DNA from: an uncultured Saprospiraceae bacterium | GTDB lineage: Bacteria > Bacteroidota > Bacteroidia > Chitinophagales > Saprospiraceae | Assembly: GCA_937921595.1 (NCBI GenBank) | Contig: CAKZTD010000032.1 | Coordinates: 1-64,000 of the forward strand | DNA: 64,000 bases | Direction: 5' to 3' | Shown: piece by piece, positions 1 to 8,507 of the stretch | Layout of the letters: each line of letters opens with the position of its first letter | Position numbering within the stretch: position 1 is the first letter of the stretch | The notes under the pieces: generated by a model | Seen by the model: the letters and a program-made list of their open reading frames with translations, nothing else | Database searches by the model: none | Told to the model about the DNA's origin: nothing | Translations under genes and position numbers: made by a program

Positions 1-38
1 AAAAAAACACTTTATTAACCTTTTAAATATCCTTTATT

Positions 39-185
39 ATGAAAAACATTCAAACAGTAAAATCAGAAATCGCAAGAATTCAAGCGGAGAAGAAGCAAAT
101 ATTATTAAATAGCTTAGTATTAAAAAACATAAAAGGAGGAAGAGATGGAAATAGCCTAAGTTGCCCACCTCCATGTTGCTTCTAA
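39..185 (+). CDS. P1: double-glycine leader peptide with CPPPCC core
   Basis: The 48-residue product begins MKNIQTVK and carries a leader ending LKNIKGG at residue 34. The 14-residue core that follows ends SCPPPCCF. The Gly-Gly end resembles leaders cut by peptidase-containing ABC transporters (family knowledge); export and cleavage are inferred. It is the first of eleven related genes in this window and the only one with three cysteines in the core. The start is the ATG after an A/T-rich stretch; no Shine-Dalgarno is present, as usual in Bacteroidota. The promoter and anything upstream lie outside the window. No function is known to me for this core. Confidence 0.75.
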   Translation: MKNIQTVKSEIARIQAEKKQILLNSLVLKNIKGGRDGNSLSCPPPCCF

Positions 186-227
186 AAACAATGAAAAAAT
201 ATTGAAAACTTTTAAAAATATTTAATT

Positions 228-362
228 ATGAAAAATATAGAAACAATCAGTAAGCTAATACAAAACATTAATTCAAAAGATCAAATCTCAAACAAAGACC
301 TTTTAAACATTAAAGGCGGACAAGCTGATCCTCCACCATGGGGTAACGTTACTGGTGGCTAA
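228..362 (+). CDS. P2: double-glycine leader peptide, DPPPWG core
   Basis: The product has 44 residues. Its leader contains the block DQISNKDLLNIKGG and its core is QADPPPWGNVTGG (13 residues). The gene is 42 bases after P1 and is nearly identical to P3 over the last ~85 bases; only one core residue differs (V here, F in P3). This implies a recent tandem duplication that preserved the core. The ATG at 228 gives the MKNI start shared by the whole set. The peptide ends in a second Gly-Gly. Processing and export are inferred from the leader only. Confidence 0.75.
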   Translation: MKNIETISKLIQNINSKDQISNKDLLNIKGGQADPPPWGNVTGG

Positions 363-462
363 TTTAAAAAAACATCAAAAGCGGAAAATTAAATTGTCCT
401 TCATTTTTTTGCCATTAGCTTTTATTAAAAAAAACATTTTATCAACAAAAATATCAGCAATT

Positions 463-597
463 ATGAAAAACATTAAAACTATCAGCAACCTAAAGCATAA
501 CATTGACACTAAGGATCAAATCTCAAACAAAGACCTTTTAAACATTAAAGGTGGACAAGCTGATCCTCCACCATGGGGTAACTTTACTGGTGGATAG
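463..597 (+). CDS. P3: double-glycine leader peptide, DPPPWG core
   Basis: A 44-residue peptide beginning MKNIKTIS with leader end DLLNIKGG and core QADPPPWGNFTGG. The reading frame is open upstream to a GTG at 355, but that extension overlaps P2 and has no similarity to the other leaders, so the ATG at 463 is chosen. It is the near-duplicate of P2 and the last gene of the P1-P3 group, which ends at the hairpin at 617-650. Confidence 0.75.
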   Translation: MKNIKTISNLKHNIDTKDQISNKDLLNIKGGQADPPPWGNFTGG

Positions 598-616
598 TAT
601 CTATCTATTCGAAAAT

Positions 617-650
617 AAAAAAGAGCTTCAGTATATGAAGCTCTTTTTTA
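617..650. terminator. Bidirectional terminator after P3
   Basis: The stem AAGAGCTTCA / TGAAGCTCTT has a five-base loop, an A run on the left and a T run on the right. It can end both the P1-P3 transcript and the convergent minus-strand flavoprotein gene, whose stop codon overlaps it. Confidence 0.8.
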
Positions 651-1559
651 TTTATACTCATCCTCAATCAATTCCTTATTGATGTAAACTCCAGCAGTCA
701 TTCCTGCTCCAACAGCCCGAGCGACTGTTCTCAAAGAGCTGGTATTATCTCCCGCAGCATAGATTCCATCTACAGAAGTTTTCTGATATTGATCGATTTT
801 TAGAAATCCACGCTCTAATGTTTCACATCCCAAACTCATTGGAATATCACAATGAGGAACAGCGTGTACCGCAGTAAAAATAATAGAAACCTTTTCACTA
901 CTTCCATCTTCAAATTTCAAGCTTTTAAGATTTCCGTTTTCATGTTCTATCGCTGCAATCTTTTTTTCTATTACACTTATATCAAGCCGGTCGATGGCTT
1001 CTTGTTGTTCCGAGGAAATTGTTGAAGCTCCATTTGTGAAGATCGTTAAATCCTTGCACCAATGATCGACCACTCTACTCGTTACAAATGCACCATAACC
1101 ATTGGACATGATTCCAGCTTTCTCATTTCTAACTTCGTAAGCATCACAATATACACAGTGCAAAATCGTTTTTCCCCAACATGCTTCAAAGCCTGGAATC
1201 TGAGGCATCAAATCCATCATACCTGTTGCAAATAATATTTTCTTGCATGTAAAAACTTCATCGGCCTGGGTTTTTATTTCAAACCCTCCTTCGATCTTTT
1301 TCCCTTCCATCGCTAGTCCATAAAGAAACTGAACGGTATCGTACTTTGATATTTCAGCTTTCGCTTCTTCTGCTATTTGTCTAGGATCTTGGCCTTCTTG
1401 AGTGATAAAATTATGGGTATGTTTTGCAGGTAAGTTACAAGGGAATCCGCTATCGACAATAAGCACTTTTCGCAAGGAACGAGCGAGCGTCAATCCTGCA
1501 GATAATCCTGCATAGCTGCCTCCAATAATGATTACTTCAAAATTATTTTCGTTTTCCAT
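648..1559 (-). CDS. Thioredoxin-reductase-like FAD oxidoreductase
   Basis: About 303 residues from the ATG at 1559; the frame extends to a TTG at 1583 with no family support. An N-terminal FAD-binding GGSYAGLSAG motif follows VIIIG, a redox-type CVYC occurs mid-protein, and the C-terminal FAD motif is GIYAAGDNTS. These fit the class II pyridine nucleotide-disulfide oxidoreductases of thioredoxin reductase size. A Gly-rich NGYGAF segment stands where NADPH binds, but the HRRxxxR motif of true thioredoxin reductases is not visible after it. The protein could therefore be a dithiol oxidase-type relative rather than a thioredoxin reductase. It is convergent with the P1-P3 peptide genes and shares their terminator. 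Confidence 0.8.
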   Translation of the reverse strand: MENENNFEVIIIGGSYAGLSAGLTLARSLRKVLIVDSGFPCNLPAKHTHNFITQEGQDPRQIAEEAKAEISKYDTVQFLYGLAMEGKKIEGGFEIKTQADEVFTCKKILFATGMMDLMPQIPGFEACWGKTILHCVYCDAYEVRNEKAGIMSNGYGAFVTSRVVDHWCKDLTIFTNGASTISSEQQEAIDRLDISVIEKKIAAIEHENGNLKSLKFEDGSSEKVSIIFTAVHAVPHCDIPMSLGCETLERGFLKIDQYQKTSVDGIYAAGDNTSSLRTVARAVGAGMTAGVYINKELIEDEYK

Positions 1560-1609
1560 ATGCTTATCTTTATAGAAAACCAAGGTAGTAAAAATTTGAC
1601 TCGAATCCT

Positions 1610-2527
1610 TTACTTTTTCACAAGCTTCCAGCCAACCAATACTGGAGCAGCAAAACCCACCGCATTACACGTCCCATGCACCGCATACATCCATGGAATT
1701 GTTAGCGTCTCAATCACGAATACATGTCGCCAACCATAGCAAAAAGCTAATGACATTCCAACTAGTAATGCAATACCACCTAGTAAAAAAAGAACCTTCG
1801 GTAAATATTCTTTCACCTTTAAACCAAAGTAGATATATAAGCCCCCAAGACCTGAGCCTGCAAGCGTCATAATTGAAACACAGAACACCTCTATCCATCC
1901 ATGCCATCCAAAATGAGTAGCAGAAATTCCAATAGCAACCAAAGGTATTCCTAGAATAATTCCAAAACCTATTATTTTTGAAAATTCGAAATGCTTTTTT
2001 TCGATTAGCCAGCTTGCTACTTGAGGCAGGATAAATCCAGCGTAATGAAAATGAACAGCAGTCAATAAAATGATCGTCGGATCATAACCAAATAAACAAA
2101 TCTCGAAGCGATCCATGAGTGCCCAAAACACGCCTATGGGAAGATAAAGAAAGGCGGCCGTTTCACAGTACAATGGAACATTTTGAAAAACAGCGTTTAC
2201 TTTTTTTGATTTAAAAATACTGAGTTTTTGAATCCCCAAAATGATCGTTAACAAAAACCAAGGAATGATAAGTAAGCCTGCCAAAATACCTTTAGGCAAT
2301 TGAAAACTAATGGTAAAAAAGAGGCCACAACTTAAAGCTAACCAAATCAACCAATTTTGTTTTTGAGAAATATTCCAAGACAATGGAATCAACCAGAGCG
2401 GTGCAGCAACGAGCAATACTTCTACATGACTCAGTTCAAAAACTGAGTAAGGGATTTTATTAAAAAGGATAAGTATCCAAATCATAAATCCGATAAAAAT
2501 GGGAAGTAATGATTTTAAACCGTTCAC
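1610..2527 (-). CDS. YndJ-like multi-pass membrane protein
   Basis: The product has 305 residues and about nine hydrophobic segments. A central HFHYAGFILPQ motif (two His and Tyr within the membrane) resembles the YndJ family of Bacillus and Bacteroidota, whose function is unknown. The first codon is GTG at 2527; the next in-frame ATG would remove 14 residues of the first membrane segment. It is last in a four-gene minus-strand cluster (DUF1990, SRPBCC, DUF2071, YndJ-like) with short spacers of 7 to 40 bases, consistent with one transcript. Naming is by motif recognition only. Confidence 0.6.
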   Translation of the reverse strand: MNGLKSLLPIFIGFMIWILILFNKIPYSVFELSHVEVLLVAAPLWLIPLSWNISQKQNWLIWLALSCGLFFTISFQLPKGILAGLLIIPWFLLTIILGIQKLSIFKSKKVNAVFQNVPLYCETAAFLYLPIGVFWALMDRFEICLFGYDPTIILLTAVHFHYAGFILPQVASWLIEKKHFEFSKIIGFGIILGIPLVAIGISATHFGWHGWIEVFCVSIMTLAGSGLGGLYIYFGLKVKEYLPKVLFLLGGIALLVGMSLAFCYGWRHVFVIETLTIPWMYAVHGTCNAVGFAAPVLVGWKLVKK

Positions 2528-2567
2528 TGAATATTAAAATTGAGGGTAATATAATAGAGCCGATCTT

Positions 2568-3287
2568 CTAAAAACTCATCGATGCTTTCAAATTCCATTC
2601 ATGATCAATATCTTTCATGAGTAAGGCATTATCAAAAATTACACTTTCTTTTGGGAATATTTTTTCATCATTAAAAAAGCTAGAGACGACTCGCTCAACC
2701 TTTAGTGAAGAGACTTTCCAATTATAAGTTTTCAACTCCACACAATCAAAACATTGTTTTTGATTTGGAGAATACCCGACGGCCCCTTCTTCGAAAAACC
2801 TTGACACGGCATCAATACTTTTAAACAAACTATCTTCTGGAAAATCATCTGTTTCAGTAGCTATGATTTCCAAACTTGTTCCATCTTTATGAGCAAAAGC
2901 GATCTTATATCGCCCATCTCTTTCATTCGTTTTAAAATCACTTAAAAAATGTTCTCCCGGAAATACCCGACCTCCAGCCAGCATATTCATCCATGAATCC
3001 GTGTCTCTTCGGGGGATATAAACACCTTCTTTATACTCCCCATTCTCCAACCATTTGACAGCAATTCGATGTGCTCCATTTTCAGAACCAATTCCTAAAA
3101 ACCCGGGGAGGCCGACAGGTCGAATTTGCTTCAGGCGAATCAAGCAAATACCTGCAATACCAAATCCATTAATTTCAATCGGTTCGAAAGGTTCAGGTAA
3201 AACCGCTTTCAACAAATCTATTTTGATTCGATAATTGATTAAAATTCTTCGATCAATGATGCCTTTTATTTTTGGAATTCTGATCAT
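2568..3287 (-). CDS. DUF2071 (YqjF-like) family protein
   Basis: The product has 239 residues. It contains GICLIRLKQIRP, SENGAHRIAVKW, YIPRRDTDSWMN and AGGRVFPGEH, which match the diagnostic blocks I know for DUF2071, a fold related to acetoacetate decarboxylase. No enzymatic activity is established for this family. The gene lies between the SRPBCC membrane protein and the YndJ-like gene, only 11 bases downstream of the former. The set looks like an operon for handling a small hydrophobic ligand or membrane component, but that is guesswork. Confidence 0.7.
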   Translation of the reverse strand: MIRIPKIKGIIDRRILINYRIKIDLLKAVLPEPFEPIEINGFGIAGICLIRLKQIRPVGLPGFLGIGSENGAHRIAVKWLENGEYKEGVYIPRRDTDSWMNMLAGGRVFPGEHFLSDFKTNERDGRYKIAFAHKDGTSLEIIATETDDFPEDSLFKSIDAVSRFFEEGAVGYSPNQKQCFDCVELKTYNWKVSSLKVERVVSSFFNDEKIFPKESVIFDNALLMKDIDHEWNLKASMSF

Positions 3288-3298
3288 TTCGATTCGTT

Positions 3299-4186
3299 TT
3301 ATAGTGGATACTTCTCGCTCAAATTTTTCTTTAAACTATTCAAAACAAATTGATGTTCTTGGTCAATCCCCCAAGCTTCTAAAGGTCTCCAATAAAAACC
3401 TGGGTTCAACATAGACTTATATGAACTCGTTCTGGTGATTTTAGTTACACCAGAACTTAACTCTTCGAACCGATATACTGCATCTACAAATTGAAACCAA
3501 TCTCTTCCCGTCAATGTGTAATCAATGACATCCATTTCTAAAATTTTACCTTTTTCATATTTCGTAATTTGAGCGATGATTTGACCATTCTCAAAATGAC
3601 AATATCGTAAAGCCCCAACCGAATCCGCTTCCAATTCACATTTATAAGGCGCAGGCAATCCCATCCATAACCCCATAGGCTTTTCCGCATCTAGTTTTTC
3701 CATTTGTTTGACTTCGTCGAATACAAGTTCGGGAGGATAATTTAGCTTGATCGAATTCTCAATTGTGATCACCTTCGGTTCTGGCATGATCATTTGTTCA
3801 ATAGGACTTGCTATCAATAGAATTACAATGGGAGTCATTGAGATCATCAATTTTCGATCATCTTTTGGAGGCTTTTTGAGCAGACGTTTTTGAACCCAAC
3901 TTCCAAGTAAAATCATTATCACGAATATTGGCAGAGCCATCAGGACACATACCAAACCTTCCAATGCACTTGCCAATAATAATCCCATAAAAATCAAAAG
4001 TCCAAAAATCAAAGAAGCTGAAACTTGATGTTTTTTTTCTAAAGTGCCGATTGAAAAACCAACTGCAAAAGGAAAAAGCACAAAAAAGCTCGCTCCATAA
4101 TCTACGATTTTAAAATGCAAAAAGAGAAATCCGATTAGCAAAACAACCGCAGATATGAGCCAAGAGTTTCGAGAAAGTCTAGTCAT
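3299..4186 (-). CDS. Membrane protein with C-terminal SRPBCC domain
   Basis: The product has 295 residues. About four to five membrane spans fill residues 1-140. A soluble part from about 150 starts IENSIKLNYPPELVFDEVKQM, and ends in a helix with LEAWGIDQEHQFVLNSLKKNL, the typical layout of START/SRPBCC ligand-binding domains. The start ATG is 7 bases after the DUF1990 stop, indicating co-transcription. The SRPBCC assignment rests on layout and is moderately sure; the ligand is unknown. Confidence 0.6.
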   Translation of the reverse strand: MTRLSRNSWLISAVVLLIGFLFLHFKIVDYGASFFVLFPFAVGFSIGTLEKKHQVSASLIFGLLIFMGLLLASALEGLVCVLMALPIFVIMILLGSWVQKRLLKKPPKDDRKLMISMTPIVILLIASPIEQMIMPEPKVITIENSIKLNYPPELVFDEVKQMEKLDAEKPMGLWMGLPAPYKCELEADSVGALRYCHFENGQIIAQITKYEKGKILEMDVIDYTLTGRDWFQFVDAVYRFEELSSGVTKITRTSSYKSMLNPGFYWRPLEAWGIDQEHQFVLNSLKKNLSEKYPL

Positions 4187-4193
4187 GAGAAAA

Positions 4194-4763
4194 TCATTTT
4201 TGATTGCTTAAAACTTTCATCTGCTTCATCGATTCCGTAACAAACTTTCGTTGATACCGACGAGCGATAGGATAAATTAATTTTGCTCCCCAGAACATGG
4301 GTTTTGAAAAAGCTTTGATATGATAAAATATATCTCCCGACTCATCTCGATCAATCCAAAAACATTCTTCTCCTTTTTCGACATGCCCATGCAATGTTCC
4401 ATAAGCAAAACCAAAGCGATTTTCTTCATCGAAAGCGTAAACGATTTTTGCAGGATTCAGCCACCAGATGCCAAAGAGTTTAAATAAAACCGTAACTATA
4501 TTACCTTCTTCCAGAGGAGTCGTGTTATTATATATTTTAGTCCAAGGTTGAGGAAATTGTTGCCAACTAGAGATAGCGGCTTTCGCTTTATTCCAAACCA
4601 ATTCTCCTTGGCCTAAAAGAATCTTATTGTGATCATTATCATAACCTTCTACACTTTCGCTTTTAGTACCATTGAGTTCTTGATAATTATAAGATTCATT
4701 CTTTTTATTTTTTAAAAAATGAACTAATTTTTCTTCGTTTGGATATTTAAAAGATATTTGCAT
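4194..4763 (-). CDS. DUF1990 family protein
   Basis: The product has 189 residues from the ATG at 4763; the frame continues to a TTG at 4790. RFGFAYGTLHGHVEKGEE, the preceding WWLNPAKIVYAFDE and the C-terminal SKPMFWGAKLIYPIARRYQ match the DUF1990 pattern, a family with a SRPBCC-like fold and no known reaction. It is the first gene of the four-gene cluster. A 150-base divergent spacer separates it from the small lipoprotein at 4913. Confidence 0.7.
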   Translation of the reverse strand: MQISFKYPNEEKLVHFLKNKKNESYNYQELNGTKSESVEGYDNDHNKILLGQGELVWNKAKAAISSWQQFPQPWTKIYNNTTPLEEGNIVTVLFKLFGIWWLNPAKIVYAFDEENRFGFAYGTLHGHVEKGEECFWIDRDESGDIFYHIKAFSKPMFWGAKLIYPIARRYQRKFVTESMKQMKVLSNQK

Positions 4764-4912
4764 GATTGATCGTTTATAATAGAACGCCAAACAGTTTCAT
4801 ATGTTTCAATAATAATTGAAAGTTTGTTTTGGAAAGTATTTTCCTTTTTTAGTCGAGTGATTATCTGTATCTTAATTTCCTATCCTAAATTTAGAATTTT
4901 TAGCCTTAATAA

Positions 4913-5290
4913 ATGAAAACACCTACTATCTCTTACTTCATCTTTTTAATTTCAATGTTATCCATCTTCAGTTGTTCTGTCGAAGACAAAATCACCTCTG
5001 CCTATATGATGGACGAAATTATGGGTCATACCGTAAAAGGGCTTGATGGCTCCTGGACTTTTGATTTCAAAGAAGAATTTCTAGATCATAGAATATTGAG
5101 TCAAACCCGAGAAGAAAAAAAACTAAAAGTAGATGTTGAATTTATACTAGAAGATATGGATGATGAAAAATTTTTCTATTTGCACACGATTTTAGACTTC
5201 AGGCTCATTGACAATAAATGGATCTTCATTCAGGGCAAGCAACTTAAGTATAAAGAAGTTAGCAATAAATCTCTGCCAAAACAAGAATAA
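4913..5290 (+). CDS. Small predicted lipoprotein
   Basis: The product has 125 residues. Residues 1-20 form a signal peptide ending in a lipobox (MLSIFSC), so Cys21 would be lipidated and the protein anchored in an outer or inner membrane. The remainder is charged and rich in beta-type sequence (GSWTFDFKEEF, NKWIFIQGKQLKYK). I do not recognise the family. It lies 94 bases upstream of hybrid kinase 1 in the same direction, but a promoter element sits between them, so a shared transcript is not required. Confidence 0.6.
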   Translation: MKTPTISYFIFLISMLSIFSCSVEDKITSAYMMDEIMGHTVKGLDGSWTFDFKEEFLDHRILSQTREEKKLKVDVEFILEDMDDEKFFYLHTILDFRLIDNKWIFIQGKQLKYKEVSNKSLPKQE

Positions 5291-5353
5291 AAATTCGCAT
5301 CTTTTAGAGAATCCTTTTTATTTCAATCAATTTTCTTTTCCCATGACTTAAGT

Positions 5354-5361
5354 TATCTTTG
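5354..5361 (+). promoter_or_regulatory. Promoter -7 element for hybrid kinase 1
   Basis: TATCTTTG matches the Bacteroidota TAnnTTTG -7 consensus and lies 24 bases before the kinase start codon. No clear -33 TTG is seen. Confidence 0.5.
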
Positions 5362-5384
5362 GACTAAATCCTCCATAAAGATTT

Positions 5385-8099
5385 ATGAAAAAGTATCTCT
5401 CTACCTTTGCTGCGCTTTGTTTTTTACTTTCTACCTCAGCGAGCAACTTACCAGACACCTTACTCCGAAAGCTCAATGCGAAACAAGGTCATGACCGCCT
5501 CGAAATATGGGTCGATTGGTTTAATGATTTTAAAGCAACACAAGCTACTGTTTTTGAAAGCGCAACTGATGATGCCTGTCACGATGCTTATAGTATTCTC
5601 GATGCAGACTCCGCTAGATATTGGTGTTTTCAAAGAAAAATTCATTTAGTCAAAAAATACCGAGGCAATAGAAACCAGATCAATAGCCACAGGGTTTTAC
5701 AAAATCTGAAACCAATGGTCGATTCTCTTGCAAAGGCCAATAATGGCAATCATTTAATGTTAGCAGAATGGACTCATCAACTCGCCTATTATTATTACAG
5801 TAATGAGGATATGGAAATCGCAGTTAAAGAATTCAAGAAAACGATGAGCCTTTATCATAAGTTGGGAATTTATAAAAAAGATTTTTCCCTCTACCGAACA
5901 ATTGCTACTTCTTACTCTTGGAATGGGAACCAAACAAAAGGATTAGAATTCTATGCCCGAGCTGACTCTATCGCTCAAATAGACAAAAGCATTACTTTTC
6001 CACAAAAAATGTATTTAAAATATCTCTTAGCCTTAGCCAGTCAACAAGTTGATAAAAAAGAGTTAGCCAAGACTTATTACGATCAAATTATGCCGCATAT
6101 AGATTCTCTCCCTGATGCGGATCGGATACGAATTGATTATTTAGACAATATGTGTTCATTAGGAAAACAAAGTGAAGCTATTGTTAAATTTGAAGAACTA
6201 TTAGAACGCTTAAATTTAAACGCTGAGGATGAAATAAGCGATTTGACTCAACTCTATAATAAATACAGCAGCTGCCTTGTCGCTGCAGGAGAGCTATCAA
6301 AAGCTTGGAAAGCTAACCGTGCATTTTTGAAAATGAATGAGGATGATTTTGAGCGAAAACGAAACAAGGAACTTCTGGAATGGCAAATCAAGCATGAAAC
6401 TCAAGAAAGAGAAGCCGATATCATTGCCCTAGAATTAGAGAAAGAAAGCAATCAAAATAAGTTCAAACTTCGTCTTGCTCTTGTATCTCTTTTAGGAGTG
6501 TTTGGCTTAGGGGTTTTGGCTTTTCTCCTGTATCGAAATAAAACCAAACAACGGCAGACTATCCTACAAAAAGAAAAAGTCGAAGAAATTGCGGAAAACC
6601 GAGATCGATTATTTTCTTCCATTACGCATGATATTCGTACGCCTCTGGCTTTGATTATGGGCCCTTTGGAAAGAATCGAATCTAAAACAACGGACCCTTC
6701 TATCAAAACAGATGTCCATTTGGCACAACGGAATAGCAAAAGATTAATGGAGCTATTCAATCAGATTTTAGATTGGAACAAAGCGGAATCTAAAGCCATG
6801 ATACTCAACAATCAGGTTGGCCAATTGGCTTTGACATTGAATGCACTTTGTAGTCGATTTGCTCAGCAAGCTTCCGAGCAGAATATTATTTTTAAAAATC
6901 AAATCGATTTACCTAAAGGTCAATATGCGGTAGATTATGATAAAATGGATAAGATATTATCTAACCTCATTGGCAATGCAATTAAATTTTGCGACCATGG
7001 TCAACAAGTCGAATTACAAGCCAAAATAGAAAAACGAGGTAATGATTCATTTTTAAATTTAGAAGTGATTGATAACGGTCCTGGAATTTCAAAAGAAGAT
7101 CAAGAGAATCTATTCAATCGTTTCTATCAGGGAGAGCAAGGCAAGATAAAAGGAGGAACGGGTATTGGAATGGCATTAGTCAAAGAATTGATTGGAATCA
7201 TGAAAGGCGAAATCCATTTAACATCTGACACCGTAAAAGGGGCACACTTTCAGGTCAGTTTGCCGATTCAAGAAGTTGCAGATTTAGAAATAGCAGCTAT
7301 GGATTCCACTAATGAGGAAAAGTTTAAGGAGAAACCGGTTGAGGGTAAACCATTGATCTTAGTCGTTGAAGACGAACCTGAGTTATTGGAGTTTTTATCC
7401 TCTGCTTTGGTTGGAGACTATGAGGTTGAAAAAGCGGGATCTACCAATGTCGGACTTTCCATTGCGGTAAGTAGAATTCCGGATATCATTATATCAGATT
7501 GGACTTTACCAGATAATAACGGAGGTTGGCTTTGTAAAGAATTACGTAAAAATCCTTTGACTAGTCATATTCCTGTTTTGATTTTAACAGCTCATGCGAC
7601 TGATGCCCATCAACAAGAGGCTTTTGATGCTGGAGCAGTTGCCTGGATGCAAAAACCTTTCAAGCTTGACACCCTTCAACGTCAACTTACGACGATTCTT
7701 CAACAACAAGTACGTGTTCGTTTACAATGGTCATCGAGTCGAAATTTAGGCGAATCAGTAACGGATGAAGTTCAGGCACCTGTTGATCCTTTTATAAAAG
7801 AAGTGATGAGCCGTATTGAGGAGAATTATGGTGATGAGTTTTATTCTGTTGAAAAAATGGCAGAACAGCTCTTGTTAAGTCGCATTCAGCTTTTTAGAAA
7901 AATAAAAAACCTCACCGGAGAGAGCCCAAGTGTTCTTTTAAAGGTCCATCGGATGGAAAAAGCAAAGAAAATGCTTCAAGAACCTGGTCGATCAGTTAGT
8001 GAAATTGCTTTTGCGGTAGGTTTTTCAGATCCAAGTTACTTCAGTAAAGTCTATAAAAAGCATTTTAATTCCTCTCCGACACAGGATCAAGCGTCCTAA
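5385..8099 (+). CDS. Hybrid kinase 1 (type B): TPR sensor-HisKA-receiver-AraC
   Basis: The product has 904 residues. A signal peptide ends near SASNLPD, followed by a helical, TPR-like sensor to about residue 355 and a membrane span at about 360-383 (VSLLGVFGLGVLAFLLY). HisKA has H415 in THDIRTPLAL. HATPase_c shows GNAIKFC, DNGPGI and GGTGIGMALV. The receiver starts at about 655 with VVEDEP and has D705 in SDWTLPD. An AraC-type helix-turn-helix runs from about 800 to the end (VSEIAFAVGFSDPSYFSKVYKK). It would sense an extracytoplasmic signal and act as its own transcription factor, like Bacteroides hybrid two-component systems but with a TPR sensor instead of beta-propellers. It stands alone, directly upstream of peptide genes P4-P6, which it may control. 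Confidence 0.88.
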   Translation: MKKYLSTFAALCFLLSTSASNLPDTLLRKLNAKQGHDRLEIWVDWFNDFKATQATVFESATDDACHDAYSILDADSARYWCFQRKIHLVKKYRGNRNQINSHRVLQNLKPMVDSLAKANNGNHLMLAEWTHQLAYYYYSNEDMEIAVKEFKKTMSLYHKLGIYKKDFSLYRTIATSYSWNGNQTKGLEFYARADSIAQIDKSITFPQKMYLKYLLALASQQVDKKELAKTYYDQIMPHIDSLPDADRIRIDYLDNMCSLGKQSEAIVKFEELLERLNLNAEDEISDLTQLYNKYSSCLVAAGELSKAWKANRAFLKMNEDDFERKRNKELLEWQIKHETQEREADIIALELEKESNQNKFKLRLALVSLLGVFGLGVLAFLLYRNKTKQRQTILQKEKVEEIAENRDRLFSSITHDIRTPLALIMGPLERIESKTTDPSIKTDVHLAQRNSKRLMELFNQILDWNKAESKAMILNNQVGQLALTLNALCSRFAQQASEQNIIFKNQIDLPKGQYAVDYDKMDKILSNLIGNAIKFCDHGQQVELQAKIEKRGNDSFLNLEVIDNGPGISKEDQENLFNRFYQGEQGKIKGGTGIGMALVKELIGIMKGEIHLTSDTVKGAHFQVSLPIQEVADLEIAAMDSTNEEKFKEKPVEGKPLILVVEDEPELLEFLSSALVGDYEVEKAGSTNVGLSIAVSRIPDIIISDWTLPDNNGGWLCKELRKNPLTSHIPVLILTAHATDAHQQEAFDAGAVAWMQKPFKLDTLQRQLTTILQQQVRVRLQWSSSRNLGESVTDEVQAPVDPFIKEVMSRIEENYGDEFYSVEKMAEQLLLSRIQLFRKIKNLTGESPSVLLKVHRMEKAKKMLQEPGRSVSEIAFAVGFSDPSYFSKVYKKHFNSSPTQDQAS

Positions 8100-8227
8100 T
8101 TTTTTTTAAAAAACTCTTTTAAATCAAAAAACATTCAATTTTCCTCTTCAAATCTTCGGGTATCGGGACTAGTCTCTCCGATCTTCTAACAGAAATCATC
8201 AAATCTAATTACCCACTCTGGTAAACT
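8100..8227 (+). other. Spacer after hybrid kinase 1
   Basis: No gene is seen. The sequence is A/T-rich with no convincing T-tailed hairpin, so read-through from kinase 1 towards the peptide genes cannot be excluded. Confidence 0.4.
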
Positions 8228-8446
8228 CGTTACTTCTTCCATGTAACATCTTTTCTAAGCAAAAAAAATGCACTTTTTTTGGCAGGTAACATTTTTACCT
8301 ATCGAAAAACGAGCTTCTTAATACACTGAAAATCAACTATTTAAAATGGTAACATTTTCACTTTCTGGTAATTTAGTTACCTGTTACCAAATCACCCGAG
8401 AATGAAACCAGAGTCCTAATAAAAACTTAGAATCACCCCTATCTTG
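8228..8446 (+). promoter_or_regulatory. Diverged GTTAC-box regulatory region upstream of P4-P6
   Basis: Six GTTAC or GTAAC pentamers start at 8229, 8243, 8286, 8349, 8376 and 8383. The last one is followed, 20 bases on (GTTACC start to TGAAAC start), by TGAAAC at 8403 and by CACCCCTATCTTG at 8434-8446, which aligns with the promoter-proximal part of the regions upstream of P7, P8 and P10. The 84-base spacing seen there is not kept, so this is a related but rearranged version. A role as binding site for the AraC domains is inference. Confidence 0.6.
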
Positions 8447-8507
8447 CAGTCATAATCAACAACAAAACTTTTATTCTTTATTAAATAATTAATCTTTTAA
8501 CCTCTTA

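Noticed and set aside
355..462. In-frame extension of P3 upstream to a GTG at 355
   Set aside because: It overlaps the end of P2, begins with a non-ATG codon and has no similarity to the other leaders; the ATG at 463 gives the conserved MKNI start.
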